The notes: generated by a model from the letters alone, not told the origin. 64,000 nucleotides of DNA from Ramlibacter alkalitolerans (GCF_016722765.1 NZ_JAEQND010000014.1:98171-162170), one strand, 5' to 3'; numbered from the stretch's first letter, positions 36,866 through 45,699 are shown. Made by a program: numbers and translations.

Positions 36866-37219
36866 ATGAAATGTCCGAGTTGCGCGTCGGAGCGTGTCAC
36901 TGCGCGTGACGCTGCGAAGAAAACGGGGGCCACCATCGGGATGGTCATAGGGGCGACCGCAGGAGCGGTCAGCGTGATGCGGGGAGCCCAGTTTGGAGTC
37001 GCTGCCGGTGCCATGGTCGGCCCTTTCGGTTCGGTGGCGGGCGGACTTATGGGCGCTGCGGCCGCGATGCTTTTCGGAGGTTCGGCGGGGGCTGCGATCG
37101 GCGCTAAGGCCGGTTCCGTGGTCGACGAGTCCCTTCTCGACAACCGTTCATGCGTGGCTTGCGGATTCACCTTTCGGGAGGAGCCCGACATCTGCGTGAG
37201 CACCAAGGACAGATCGTAA
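36866..37219 (+). CDS. Zinc-ribbon/glycine-zipper small protein (117 aa)
   Basis: The protein begins MKCPSC and ends with SCVACGFTF, so two CxxC pairs flank the body and could form one zinc ribbon. The middle (about 20-95) is a Gly/Ala-rich zipper of repeated GA/GG steps (IGMVIGATAGAV, GGLMGAAAAMLFGGSAGAAIG) that could span or insert in a membrane. The ATG follows GGGAGAAGG by about 10 bases. It is 8 bases upstream of the DUF932 gene, likely co-transcribed. No function known to me; similar proteins occur on plasmids and prophages. Confidence 0.75.
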   Translation: MKCPSCASERVTARDAAKKTGATIGMVIGATAGAVSVMRGAQFGVAAGAMVGPFGSVAGGLMGAAAAMLFGGSAGAAIGAKAGSVVDESLLDNRSCVACGFTFREEPDICVSTKDRS

Positions 37220-37227
37220 GGAATCAA

Positions 37228-38187
37228 ATGCCACACCTCGTCGAAACGATGGCCCATGTCGGCGTAGCTCCCTGGCATCGCCTCGGAAACGCGCTGCCGT
37301 CGCGGCAACCGATTGAAGTCTGGGCGGAGCAAGCCGGCATGGATTGGGAGATTCTGCAGGCCCCCGTTCAGTACCAGACATACACCACCGACGCTTCACG
37401 CGTTCTTAGCTTCGAGGGCCAGAAGGTTCTCTATCGAAGCGATACGCACGCAGCGCTGTCCGTCGTCGGTAGTCGCTACCAGATCGTGCAGCCGAAGACC
37501 GTTCTCGAGTTCTACCGGGACCTCACAGAGGCGGCAGGCTACGAGCTCGAAACGGCGGGCGTGTTGAAAAATGGCAGGAAACTCTGGGCGCTCGCCCGCA
37601 TGGGTAAGGAAGCCAAACTGAAAGGCAATGACGTCGTTCGCGGGTACTTCCTGCTCGCAACTTCGTGCGATGGAACGTTGGCGACCACTGCCACGCCGAC
37701 CACCGTCCGTGTCGTCTGCAACAACACGCTGGCGATGGCGCTGAATGGCGCCACGCATGCGATCAGGGTACCCCACAGCACTACGTTTGATCCAGACGCC
37801 GTGAAGAAGCAACTCGGGATCGCCGTCAGCGGCTGGGACAGCTTCATGTACCGAATCAGGCTGCTGGCCGAGCGCAAGGTGGACACCGCGGAGAGCCGCA
37901 CCTTCCTGCAGAAGCTCCTGGGACAGCCGCAACCCATCCCAGGGCAGCCGATGGTGCAGGAGAGGGCGATGAAGCGTGTGCAGGAGCTCTTTGAAGCCCA
38001 GGGTCAGGGCGCGGAGCTCACCGCGGCGAGCGGGACGGCCTGGGGCCTTCTGAATGCCGTTACGCAGTTCGTCGACTACGAGAAGCGTGCCCGCAGCTCC
38101 GACCACCGCCTGGACAGCGCCTGGTTCGGTAGCGGTGCGGCTCTCAAGGACCGGGCCCTGCAGCAGGCTCTCCACCTGGTCGCCTGA
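37228..38187 (+). CDS. DUF932 (phage/plasmid-like LGT family) protein (319 aa)
   Basis: An intact DUF932/TIGR03299 protein. The N-terminus has PWHRLGNAL, followed by WEILQAPVQYQT, SVVGSRYQIVQPKTVLEF, GYFLLATSCDGT and VRVVCNNTLAMAL, the family's conserved run. The C-terminus (TAWGLLNAVTQFVDY) is also typical. These proteins are frequent in phages, plasmids and integrative elements and are thought to act in DNA metabolism, but no activity is established. I chose ATG 37228 because TAAGGA lies 6 bases before it and the conserved sequence starts there. A strong terminator follows 24 bases after the stop. Confidence 0.88.
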   Translation: MPHLVETMAHVGVAPWHRLGNALPSRQPIEVWAEQAGMDWEILQAPVQYQTYTTDASRVLSFEGQKVLYRSDTHAALSVVGSRYQIVQPKTVLEFYRDLTEAAGYELETAGVLKNGRKLWALARMGKEAKLKGNDVVRGYFLLATSCDGTLATTATPTTVRVVCNNTLAMALNGATHAIRVPHSTTFDPDAVKKQLGIAVSGWDSFMYRIRLLAERKVDTAESRTFLQKLLGQPQPIPGQPMVQERAMKRVQELFEAQGQGAELTAASGTAWGLLNAVTQFVDYEKRARSSDHRLDSAWFGSGAALKDRALQQALHLVA

Positions 38188-38210
38188 CGGCGATTCCTTC
38201 GCCGATATAA

Positions 38211-38241
38211 GCCCGTTGCCCGATTGGGCAACGGGCCTTTT
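38211..38241 (+). terminator. Rho-independent terminator after DUF932 gene
   Basis: A perfect 11-bp stem, GCCCGTTGCCC (38211-38221) and GGGCAACGGGC (38226-38236), with a GATT loop, is followed by CTTTTTG. Confidence 0.9.
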
Positions 38242-38272
38242 TGTCGTCATACGACTGAAAGGATGATGCACC

Positions 38273-39274
38273 ATGAGCAACGTCGTAGATGTTCGGCCTG
38301 CCAACCACGTCAGGCCGGCCCTGAAGCTCGTGAAAACGCAGGACCTGGACCGGCAGCAATGGCTGGCTGTGCGCCGGAACGGCATCGGCAGCTCCGATGC
38401 GGCTGCCGCCGTCGGCTTGAACCCGTACAAATCGCCCCTGGAGCTGTGGATGGAGAAGACCGGGCGCGATGCGCGACTGCCCAAGCCCGATCCGGACGAT
38501 GACACGGCTGCCACCTACTGGGGCACGCTCCTGGAGCCGCTGGTGGCGGCGCAGTACAGCCGCCGCACCGGTCATCGAGTGCGGCGCGTCAATGCGGTCC
38601 TGCAGCATCCCGACGAGCCCTGGATGCTGGCGAACATCGATCGGGAGGTCACCGGGGCCGCAGATGTTCAGATCCTCGAGTGCAAGACGGCTGGCCTGAA
38701 TGGAGCGCGCCTGTGGAAGGAGGGTGTTCCGGAGTACGTCCAACTACAGGTAATGCACCAACTGGCCGTGACCGGCAAGAGCGCCGCGGATGTCGCAGTC
38801 CTGATCTGCGGTCAGGAACTGCAGGTCCACCGGGTCACGCGCGACGAAAACATGATGCAGCACCTGATGCAGATCGAGCGGGAGTTCTGGCAGTGCGTCC
38901 GCGACAACCGGCCGCCGCCGCCGGACGGCTCCGAGTCTGCCGACCGGGCGCTGCGAGCGCTCTATCCGCGCGACAGCGGCAGCACGGTCGATTTCCGCGG
39001 AGATTTCGAGATGGCGGCGGTGATTTCGGACCTAGTCGGGGTGCGTGCCTTGCTGGAGGAGCAGGGCAAGCGCGAGGCGGAACTCAAGCAGCGGATCCAG
39101 GAGCGCATGGGCGAGGCCTCCAAGGCGCTCTTCGAGGCGGGGACCGTGACATGGAAGCGCAGCAAGGACAACACCAGCATCGACATCCAGCGGCTCGCCA
39201 AGGAGCACCCCGAAATCGTGCAGACCTACACGATCCCGAAGGCCGGCTCACGCCGCTTTCTCGTGAACGTCTGA
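38273..39274 (+). CDS. YqaJ-type viral recombinase / lambda-like exonuclease (333 aa)
   Basis: This is a 5'-3' DNA exonuclease of the YqaJ family, acting in phage-type recombination. It shows DLDRQQWLAVRRNGIGSSDAA, the conserved N-terminal helix and GxGxS/A element, then WGTLLEPLVA (Glu of the active site), and LECKTAGL with the E-x-K catalytic pair of the PD-(D/E)xK fold. VPEYVQLQVMHQ completes the core. The C-terminal 90 residues are helical and end with an RRFLVNV strand. It follows a terminator and probably starts an operon with the RDF-like protein. Confidence 0.9.
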   Translation: MSNVVDVRPANHVRPALKLVKTQDLDRQQWLAVRRNGIGSSDAAAAVGLNPYKSPLELWMEKTGRDARLPKPDPDDDTAATYWGTLLEPLVAAQYSRRTGHRVRRVNAVLQHPDEPWMLANIDREVTGAADVQILECKTAGLNGARLWKEGVPEYVQLQVMHQLAVTGKSAADVAVLICGQELQVHRVTRDENMMQHLMQIEREFWQCVRDNRPPPPDGSESADRALRALYPRDSGSTVDFRGDFEMAAVISDLVGVRALLEEQGKREAELKQRIQERMGEASKALFEAGTVTWKRSKDNTSIDIQRLAKEHPEIVQTYTIPKAGSRRFLVNV

Positions 39275-39339
39275 ATCTGTCCCAACCCGCGGCCAACGGC
39301 GCATGGCGACAGGCGCGTGATCATTTGAGGAACACAGAC

Positions 39340-40275
39340 ATGCTGAGAGGACTGGCAATTACACCGCCGGTGCTGGGGCGGATCTCGATCGGGCGGGTTG
39401 TCGAGAAGAACGGCAAGCGCCTGCCCGAGAAGGACGACGAGTTCACCGTAACCACACAGGTGCAGGGCCGCGACGGCTGGATCACGCACCCCATCGACGA
39501 GAGCCTGAGGGGCGCGGTAGGAGGCAAGCTGCGCAGCATTCCGGTCTGGCTGCCCTTCAGCGACCCCGACCTGAACCTGCGGGCGAGCTACTCCATGTTC
39601 GATCGCCCCACAGGCAGGCCGCTTTGCGTGGGCAACGGGGAGACCTGCAGGCGGTCCACGGCCGCCGGCGTGCAGTCGATGCCTTGCCCGGCCCCGGAAG
39701 GCTGTGACCTGGCGGCATCGAGCGGGTGCAAGCCATATGCACGGCTCAACGTGCGGATCGGGAACGACGACGAGCTGGGCACGTTCATCTTCCGGACCAC
39801 CGGCTTCAACAGCATCCGCACCCTGGCGGCGCGCCTGCACTACCTGCGCGCTGTGTCAGGCGGGCTGCTGGCCACGCTGCCGCTGGAGTTGCGGCTGCGA
39901 GGCAAGTCAACGACTCAGTCCCATGGTGCGGCGATCTACTTCGCCGATCTGACCACCAGGACGGGGGCGACGCTCGCGGATGCGCTGGCGCAGGCCCGGG
40001 AGTTGGATGCCAGCCGGCGTGCTGCCGGTTTCGACCAGGACGCACTGGACCACGCGGCCCGGGAGGGTCTGGCGCTGGGCGTATTCGAGGAGTCCGCGGA
40101 GGAGGGGGGCGCTGTGGTCGAGGAGTTCTTCCCTGATTCCGTCGCTCCTGGGGCCGAGTCGACGGAGCCCCTGCGACCCGCTGTCCTGGGCCAGAAGCTT
40201 GCGAACCGCGTTAGCCGCGGAAGCCGAGCGAAAGCCGGCAGTGCGCCGCTCGCTGTGGAGCCCGCTGGCACGTAG
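39340..40275 (+). CDS. Recombination directionality factor-like protein (311 aa)
   Basis: The protein begins RGLAITPPVLGRISIG, as in a family annotated either as phage recombination directionality factor-like or as 'hydrolase or metal-binding protein'. A Cys-rich segment (about 95-130: CVGNGETCRR, PCPAPEGCD, SGCKPYARL) could bind zinc. The N-terminal half is strand-rich and the C-terminus is low-complexity, Ala/Glu-rich. ATG 39340 follows GAGGAA by about 9 bases. It lies between the exonuclease and small phage-like genes, so a role in DNA recombination of the element is likely but not shown. Confidence 0.75.
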   Translation: MLRGLAITPPVLGRISIGRVVEKNGKRLPEKDDEFTVTTQVQGRDGWITHPIDESLRGAVGGKLRSIPVWLPFSDPDLNLRASYSMFDRPTGRPLCVGNGETCRRSTAAGVQSMPCPAPEGCDLAASSGCKPYARLNVRIGNDDELGTFIFRTTGFNSIRTLAARLHYLRAVSGGLLATLPLELRLRGKSTTQSHGAAIYFADLTTRTGATLADALAQARELDASRRAAGFDQDALDHAAREGLALGVFEESAEEGGAVVEEFFPDSVAPGAESTEPLRPAVLGQKLANRVSRGSRAKAGSAPLAVEPAGT

Positions 40276-40377
40276 CCTAAGAGCCTCTGGCCCCGCCACC
40301 TCGAGGTGGCGCACACCACCCCGCGGCGCGCACTGGTCCTCATGGCCGGGGCGCGTGTTTCTGTTGTGGAGGAAGAA

Positions 40378-40770
40378 ATGGACAACAAAGTACGCCACGT
40401 GACCTCTCGCAGACGGACTGACCCGCGAGCAGCCGGCTGCGGGGAAGAATCCAGGACGGTTGTTCGCCCGTTGCGCGCGCTGTTCCAGCACCTCAACCAG
40501 CCGGAGCCCTCGCCCTATTGCCCCCAGCGGATCGCAGACCATGCGGCGACCAGCATGCGGGTGATTACCTTGGGCTTGGCCGCGATTGGAGACCTGCTCG
40601 CGCAGTCGGCCGTCCAGGTAGAGGAGCGCAGGATTCCCACCGAATCGGTGGAGAGCCTCGGAAGACTCATGGCGGAGCTCGGTGACCTCGCAGCGCTGTG
40701 CCACCAGCTGTGCACAGAGCCGTTTGGCCCGACGCTAGGCATCACGATCCAGGAGGAACGGGAGCGATGA
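40378..40770 (+). CDS. Hypothetical protein (130 aa)
   Basis: I do not recognise a family. ATG 40378 has GGAGGAAGAA directly before it. The first 40 residues are basic, and the last 80 are helical (ATSMRVITLGLAAIGDLLAQSAVQ, ESVESLGRLMAELGDLAALCHQL), suggesting a small soluble dimer. It overlaps radC by 4 bases (ATGA), so the two are translationally coupled. In comparable integrative elements the slot before radC is often filled by a small unnamed protein. Confidence 0.6.
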   Translation: MDNKVRHVTSRRRTDPRAAGCGEESRTVVRPLRALFQHLNQPEPSPYCPQRIADHAATSMRVITLGLAAIGDLLAQSAVQVEERRIPTESVESLGRLMAELGDLAALCHQLCTEPFGPTLGITIQEERER

Positions 40771-41429
40771 CCGCGGCGCAACCTACGAGTGTTCGGCAAC
40801 GCCTGCAGGCGTTTGGCACCAGCTCACTGACCGACGCGGAGCTCGTCGCCGTCCTGCTGCGCACGGGCGATGTCGGCGAGCCGGTGAAGGAGCTCTCCAG
40901 CAGGCTAATCGCAGAGGCGGGCGGCCTGGCCGAGCTCCTATGCTGCCACGAGAGCATGGGAAGGAGCGGGCCTGCCAGTCCGAACATCCGGCCAGAGCTG
41001 GCCGTGGTGCTGGAACTGGCAAGGAGAGCCGCCGCCCAGCAGCTCGCCGCCCGCGACGTATTCGGCTCACCGGACGCGGTGAAGCACTACCTGCAGTTGC
41101 ATCTCGCACGGCGGCAGCACGAGGTCTTCGCTGTGCTGTTCCTGGACTCGCAGAACCGGTTAATCAGAATGGAGGAAATGTTCCGGGGGACGCTCACTCA
41201 GACAAGCGTATACCCCCGCGAAGTCGTTCTAGCGGCACTGCGAGTACATGCGGGTGCAGTCATCCTCGCACACAACCATCCGAGTGGCACTGTGCAGCCT
41301 TCAAGGGCAGACGAAGCGCTGACGCAGACGATCAAGGCTGCCTTGGCGCTGGTGGATGTGCGCGTTCTGGATCACGTCGTCGTGGCTCCAGGGCAGGCGC
41401 TGTCGATGGCGGAAAAAGGCTTGATTTGA
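40767..41429 (+). CDS. radC: RadC family JAMM-domain protein (220 aa)
   Basis: This RadC-like protein has an N-terminal helix-hairpin-helix region (SLTDAELVAVLLRTG) and a C-terminal JAB1/MPN domain with HNHPSG followed by PSRAD, the zinc-binding JAMM signature. The usual upstream Glu is in RMEEMFRGTL. RadC proteins are common on integrative elements; despite the name their role in repair is not established. It overlaps the preceding gene by 4 bases and is followed 4 bases later by a terminator. Confidence 0.92.
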   Translation: MTAAQPTSVRQRLQAFGTSSLTDAELVAVLLRTGDVGEPVKELSSRLIAEAGGLAELLCCHESMGRSGPASPNIRPELAVVLELARRAAAQQLAARDVFGSPDAVKHYLQLHLARRQHEVFAVLFLDSQNRLIRMEEMFRGTLTQTSVYPREVVLAALRVHAGAVILAHNHPSGTVQPSRADEALTQTIKAALALVDVRVLDHVVVAPGQALSMAEKGLI

Positions 41430-41433
41430 GCAC

Positions 41434-41455
41434 GAGGGTGGCTTGAGCCACCCTC
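41434..41455 (+). terminator. Terminator after radC
   Basis: A 9-bp perfect stem, GAGGGTGGC (41434-41442) and GCCACCCTC (41447-41455), has a TTGA loop. A run of nine T bases follows further on at 41471-41479. It ends the yqaJ-radC transcription unit. Confidence 0.75.
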
Positions 41456-41728
41456 TGTTGTGTCAGGCGTTTTTTTTTTATTGGCTGTTGCCTCGCGCGC
41501 AAAATCAGCAGCGGAAGTTCGTCGAAATGCGCCACACCCAGGTGTGCTCCACGAGCTACCCGCCAAGCGCGAGTGAATTACGCGTATCTCGCGTCAAACC
41601 GCCGGAGCCAGGCCGCGCACCAGCCCAGCGCAACTAGCAGCGGCCCCCTACAGTGCGCTGGAGATCTTTGAAGACAGCTGGGCACCCATCGTGCACTCTC
41701 CACATCTCCACAATCCGCTGCTTGCGGA

Positions 41729-42391
41729 TCAGCTTCTGCTCGCACCATAACCATGGTGCCCGAACCCATATTGCTTCGTCCGGGCCTTGCACAGGTAGCT
41801 CGCGCGGTGAAAGAAGGCTTCAACCGATTCTGGTTCGTCCCGAACAAGCATGTACGACGGGTTTTCGGGGAAGTGCACCAAAGGCTTTGCTTTCTCAACC
41901 GTTTCGCCGAGTGCACTGGCCCATGCCTCCCAAACTCGATTTGCCATGTTTCCATGGGGAGCGTGGTAACTGCCCAGCCAATTGAAAACATACCCATTTA
42001 GGAACACAACAAAGTGGTAGTGCACTCGATCTAAATCACCCACCTCTCTCACCCAGAAATATCTGACTTTGGTGTGGTGGACGAATGAATTTTTCTTGGC
42101 TGCTGCTGCCCTGTTGGATTGAATCTTTGCTTTCAGTGAATCGACGAACTTGGATGCGGGTGAATTGCTCAGTGTATCGCGGCTTGCCGCCATGTGCCTG
42201 GGAAAATGGAGATCGAACCTAAATGCAAAGACTCGTCGATATTCTGCTGTTGCCTTTTTTATCACTCCTTCCAGCGCACCAAGGTACTCCGCGATCATGG
42301 GGTAGTTGCCATCCATCACCGGCATCGAGTTGTATTCGTCTCCGAAATGCAAATGATGGTTTTTGTTTAAGTTAAATTCGCCGTAATTCAT
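41729..42391 (-). CDS. Inovirus Gp2 / YagK-YfjJ family replication-type protein (220 aa)
   Basis: Conserved features are VFAFRFDLHFP near residue 50, RYFWVREVG, then DRVHYHFVVFLNGYVF, which resembles the HxH of rolling-circle initiators, and a C-terminal Y-L-C-K motif with a Gly/His-rich tail. Such proteins occur in filamentous-phage-derived and P4-like satellite elements and are thought to act in replication or excision. ATG 42391 (MNYGEFNLN) is my choice because relatives begin at a similar distance from the FDLHFP motif; an in-frame ATG at 42448 is an alternative. It is downstream of alpA on the same strand, with phased repeats between them. Confidence 0.78.
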   Translation of the reverse strand: MNYGEFNLNKNHHLHFGDEYNSMPVMDGNYPMIAEYLGALEGVIKKATAEYRRVFAFRFDLHFPRHMAASRDTLSNSPASKFVDSLKAKIQSNRAAAAKKNSFVHHTKVRYFWVREVGDLDRVHYHFVVFLNGYVFNWLGSYHAPHGNMANRVWEAWASALGETVEKAKPLVHFPENPSYMLVRDEPESVEAFFHRASYLCKARTKQYGFGHHGYGASRS

Positions 42392-42487
42392 CTCGCGACT
42401 CTGACGGTTTGGTTCGGTGCAAAGTGCTCTCCATTTCACGCATCGCATCCAAGCATCGTATTTGTAATCTACTCTCTTGAGTAATTA

Positions 42488-42533
42488 ATACTAATTGATA
42501 CTAATAATGCTAATAATACTACCAATACCTAGG
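42488..42533. repeat. Helically phased AT-rich direct repeats upstream of the Gp2-like gene
   Basis: Five copies of a 9-10 bp unit lie end to end: ATACTAATTG (42488), ATACTAATA (42498), ATGCTAATA (42507), ATACTACCA (42516) and ATACCTAGG (42525), decaying to the right. They lie between alpA and the Gp2-like gene, in DNA far richer in AT than the rest of the window. Iterons or regulator sites (AlpA) are both possible. Confidence 0.65.
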
Positions 42534-42635
42534 AAGTTAAGTCGCTGAGTAGCGTTGCCATTGGTTGAAATGTGAATGAGGTACGAGTAAATGCGTGGTG
42601 CAATCAGGCGGCGTCTACTCTGGAAAAATGGGAAT

Positions 42636-42818
42636 TCAGGAGCCTCTTGCATTTTTTCGCTCACTCAGCCACTCGTCCACTTCTTCTTTGATCCATCCTA
42701 CTGAGCGCAGCCCCAACTTCACCGGCTTTGGGAACTGGTTGTTCTTCATGTACAGATAAAGCGTTGACCGGGGCAGGCCCGTCAATTCGCTGACGGCTGG
42801 AAGTCTCAAGACACGCAT
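42636..42818 (-). CDS. AlpA family transcriptional regulator (60 aa)
   Basis: This small MerR-like winged-helix DNA-binding protein has the AlpA hallmark order: LRLPAVSELTGLPRSTLYLYM, then FPKPVKLGLRSVGWIKEEVDEWL. AlpA proteins of P4-like elements act as excisionase or activate the integrase promoter. Length is normal for the family (55-70 residues). It lies upstream of the Gp2-like gene on the same strand; the integrase is 1.7 kb to the right. Confidence 0.9.
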   Translation of the reverse strand: MRVLRLPAVSELTGLPRSTLYLYMKNNQFPKPVKLGLRSVGWIKEEVDEWLSERKNARGS

Positions 42819-43440
42819 GCTTTGACCTACTTGGTTTGTTCATCCAAAGCATCTGTGCATCCAGTTAAATTTCGCTGGACGCAGTGGTGCTCTGATCGGC
42901 TGATCAAACTCGATGAGTTGCAGCATCGGACATTGATCCCCTTTTGCCAGGCTGAGGTCGTGCGTAGACGGTGCCACGGTGGCGTTTGCCGCCGTCTGAA
43001 AACGGCCGCATTTCGGCCGATCCGGGTGAATTCGGCGGTGACTGGTCAGGCCCGTGCTAGCCACGACCGTTGTTTCTTCACGTCGTCGCGGTCGTCTGAC
43101 CTCTGAAGGCCTAGTCTCGGTAACGCAACCTCGTATTAGCAAAGGGCCATGGTGACTAGGTCAATCACGAGGCGCTCAGGAGGCGTCTCCCCACTTCGCC
43201 AGCTCTTGCGGGCGGCGGGCTGCTGCACAACGGTTCGCGCTTTCGACGGAAAGACTTCCCCGGCTTCCTCGAGCAGGGCACGCGTCGATGCGCGGCAACT
43301 GAGGGTGCTTGCTTAGGTTCAAGATGCACTCTACGATGCTTCTAGGTAACTGCAAGAGAGCTAATAGCGCGGTTCTGCGTTCCTTCTACAATTGCTGTGC
43401 TCACGGTCGAGCACCGTGCTCAATCTGATCGGTATTACTG
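42819..43440. other. Intergenic region between alpA and the RHH-type gene
   Basis: I see no supported gene in these 622 bases; open frames are short, overlapping and lack ribosome sites. It presumably contains the promoters of the divergent alpA (minus) and the 43441 gene (plus). Confidence 0.45.
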
Positions 43441-44418
43441 ATGGCAATTCAAATCCACGACGAATTTTCCGAGCTATTTGGTACGACGGTTCAGTCAGAC
43501 CGCCTGGAGTCATTTGTGTGGGCCTGGCTCGCCCAACATGGAGCGTTTACGTCTGCCCGGGACTGGGTGCCAGAGATCTGCAGGGGCATGATCGCGGCGC
43601 TTTTGTGGCTAAATCGTGCGGTGGTCGAACAAATCCGGTGCGATTTGTCCAGCCAAATTCCTGAGCGCCATCTGAGCTGGATAAACGGAAGTGACCGTCA
43701 GTGGGTATGGATTACTAGGTACGTGACGGGGTCGGTTTTGCGGGCGGGTTCCTTGCTAGATGCACCCCGTCCGCAATACATCTTGCTGGAACCCGATTTC
43801 GCAGGAAAGATGCCGCACCATTTAGTCGGCAGAAATCGGAACATTGCGGGAGTCGATTATTGGATCTCCAGATTCTTCTCCGGGCTGGATGCCGCTATTG
43901 CGTGCAGCAGCACAATGCGGGCGGCATGGGAAAGCCACACCCGATCAGATTCTGTCTTTGCGTGGTTAGATGATGCCCACGGGGAGCAAAAGCGAGCCTT
44001 TTTCTGGCGTTGGCTAGAGAATAGGCATTCGGTGGCCGCGTGGCGCAGTCAATTCCGGACTCATGAAGAGGTTCTGCTCTACTTCGACGAACTCATGCTT
44101 CCGTCGTCTGAAATGGAACTTCTCAGCACCAAAGCTCGGACGGCCTGGAACCAATACCTGCGCAGGGAGAACTGCAAGGGCAAGCAGCAATGCAATTTCG
44201 TACTATCTGACCAGACCGTAAGAAAACTCAAGATACTTGCAGAGAAGCACGGCCTAACGCGCACCGAAATTGTTGAACTCCTAATCGACTCTGAGGCCAA
44301 GAATGAGAGGTATATTTCAGAACGGCTCGAACGAAAGGCGCTCTTGACTACCCCTTTTGATGAGACGCGTTCGCCGCCTGGCCCCCTCAGTAAACCGATG
44401 AGTAATGCAGGCGCGTGA
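43441..44418 (+). CDS. Hypothetical protein with C-terminal ribbon-helix-helix-like segment (325 aa)
   Basis: The body (about 1-235) is Trp-rich and helical and matches no family I can name. Residues about 245-290 read CNFVLSDQTVRKLKILAEKHGLTRTEIVELLID: one strand and two helices with the spacing of a ribbon-helix-helix DNA-binding fold. A disordered Pro-rich tail follows. No clear Shine-Dalgarno precedes ATG 43441, so an alternative start cannot be excluded. It lies between alpA and the integrase, so it may regulate the element, but it could also be cargo. Confidence 0.7.
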   Translation: MAIQIHDEFSELFGTTVQSDRLESFVWAWLAQHGAFTSARDWVPEICRGMIAALLWLNRAVVEQIRCDLSSQIPERHLSWINGSDRQWVWITRYVTGSVLRAGSLLDAPRPQYILLEPDFAGKMPHHLVGRNRNIAGVDYWISRFFSGLDAAIACSSTMRAAWESHTRSDSVFAWLDDAHGEQKRAFFWRWLENRHSVAAWRSQFRTHEEVLLYFDELMLPSSEMELLSTKARTAWNQYLRRENCKGKQQCNFVLSDQTVRKLKILAEKHGLTRTEIVELLIDSEAKNERYISERLERKALLTTPFDETRSPPGPLSKPMSNAGA

Positions 44419-44517
44419 CCTTCGCGCGGAAATGCTGGCGTTTTTAAAAAAGTAGATGGGACCAGTACCGCTTCGCTGCGTGGATGCGCCGCGCTTTCTC
44501 AACGCGGCTACGATTCG

Positions 44518-45696
44518 TCAAATCTCAAGCGATGCGAGCGCCTTGGCGGCATGGTCCCGAAGAAGGTGACCATAATGTTTCTCGATCATTTGCAGACTGG
44601 TGCCTGACAACTGCGCTACGGTCAATGTATCGAGCTTGTGCAGCGCAATGAGGTCGGTAATGGTGCTATGCCGAAGTGCGTACGCGGTGGCTTGGAGTGG
44701 CAGATTCGCGGCAGCCACTGCCTCTTTCACTGGACCCTTCCATGCGTCCTTATCCCAGGGCCTGCCGTCTGCTCGGGCGAGCAGCGGCGCTGCGGGCAGC
44801 TTATCCTTGCATAGACGCTCGAAGAATGCGGCAGTGGATGCGGGCAACGTGATCTTGCGATCCGCGCCAGCTTTGTCCTTGCCGATCTTCAAGGTGCTCA
44901 GGCGGCGATCGAAGCTGCTGACCGTCAACGCGGCCATTGCGCCAGGGCGAAGCGGCACCAGCGACAAGGCGCGCAGGAAAGCCGCCAGATCTGCTGGTGC
45001 CGCACCGACAAGGCTGCGCCTTTGGTCTGGGTCAAGGTACACGTCACGCCGCGCGTCCGCATTCTCAACCGGCCTGAGCTTTGCTCGCCAAGCCTGATCT
45101 GTGCTGACGTGCCCGTTTTCCATCGCCAGATTCAGCGCTGCGCGGAGCGCCGTCATATCTCTGTTCAGAGTGCTGGAGGAGCGTTTCCGCGTTGCCTGTT
45201 TGCTCTTGTCCTGCGGGGTTGCCGGCATGCCGGCAAGGGTCGCGCGCCACTCGGAGACTGCCTTTGGGGTGAGCTTCAGTAGCGTCACTGAACTAAATTT
45301 TACCGAGTAGACCCAGCGCTTGAACCGACTGTCTGCGTCCTTCGCCGCGTCCTCGCGGCCTGCGCTGCGCAGGTGGGCGACGTACTCCCGGCAAGCGGCC
45401 GCCACGGTCAGCACCTCCGTGCTGCCGCCCCGGGCGAGGTGTCCAAACCACTCCTGCGCAGCTTTGGTCGCGAGGTCGAAGCGTTGGTGTGCGGGATGCT
45501 CGGACAAATCGCCCAACGCCTTGTACCGCTGCTTTCCACTGGCCTCGTCAACTGCGCGGGCGATCCAGCTTCCCTCGCCTTCGGCAGTCATCTTGCGCAA
45601 CCCGAGGTAGCAGCCCTTCGTGACCCGCTGCCAATACGGCTCGCGCCGTGGCTTCAGGCGCTGGCGGGCGGAAACTGTGTCGATTTTAGTGGCCAT
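44518..45696 (-). CDS. Tyrosine-type site-specific integrase (392 aa)
   Basis: The integrase inserts and excises the element at its att site. It has an N-terminal arm-binding region, a core-binding domain (about 95-200) and a catalytic domain. Arg250 (LVPLRPG), Arg342 (YALRHS; the usual box-II His is replaced by Tyr339), His374 and the nucleophile Tyr375 (EKHYGHL) are visible. The length fits P4-like integrases. It is the last island gene, reading inward from the tRNA-Val fragment at 45813-45862, and repeated sequences likely to be recombinase-binding sites lie between gene and att. Confidence 0.93.
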   Translation of the reverse strand: MATKIDTVSARQRLKPRREPYWQRVTKGCYLGLRKMTAEGEGSWIARAVDEASGKQRYKALGDLSEHPAHQRFDLATKAAQEWFGHLARGGSTEVLTVAAACREYVAHLRSAGREDAAKDADSRFKRWVYSVKFSSVTLLKLTPKAVSEWRATLAGMPATPQDKSKQATRKRSSSTLNRDMTALRAALNLAMENGHVSTDQAWRAKLRPVENADARRDVYLDPDQRRSLVGAAPADLAAFLRALSLVPLRPGAMAALTVSSFDRRLSTLKIGKDKAGADRKITLPASTAAFFERLCKDKLPAAPLLARADGRPWDKDAWKGPVKEAVAAANLPLQATAYALRHSTITDLIALHKLDTLTVAQLSGTSLQMIEKHYGHLLRDHAAKALASLEI

Positions 45697-45699
45697 CGA

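Noticed and set aside
38680..39339. Upstream extension of the RDF-like gene by 220 codons
   Set aside because: The region is fully occupied by the YqaJ exonuclease in another frame; ATG 39340 has its own ribosome site.
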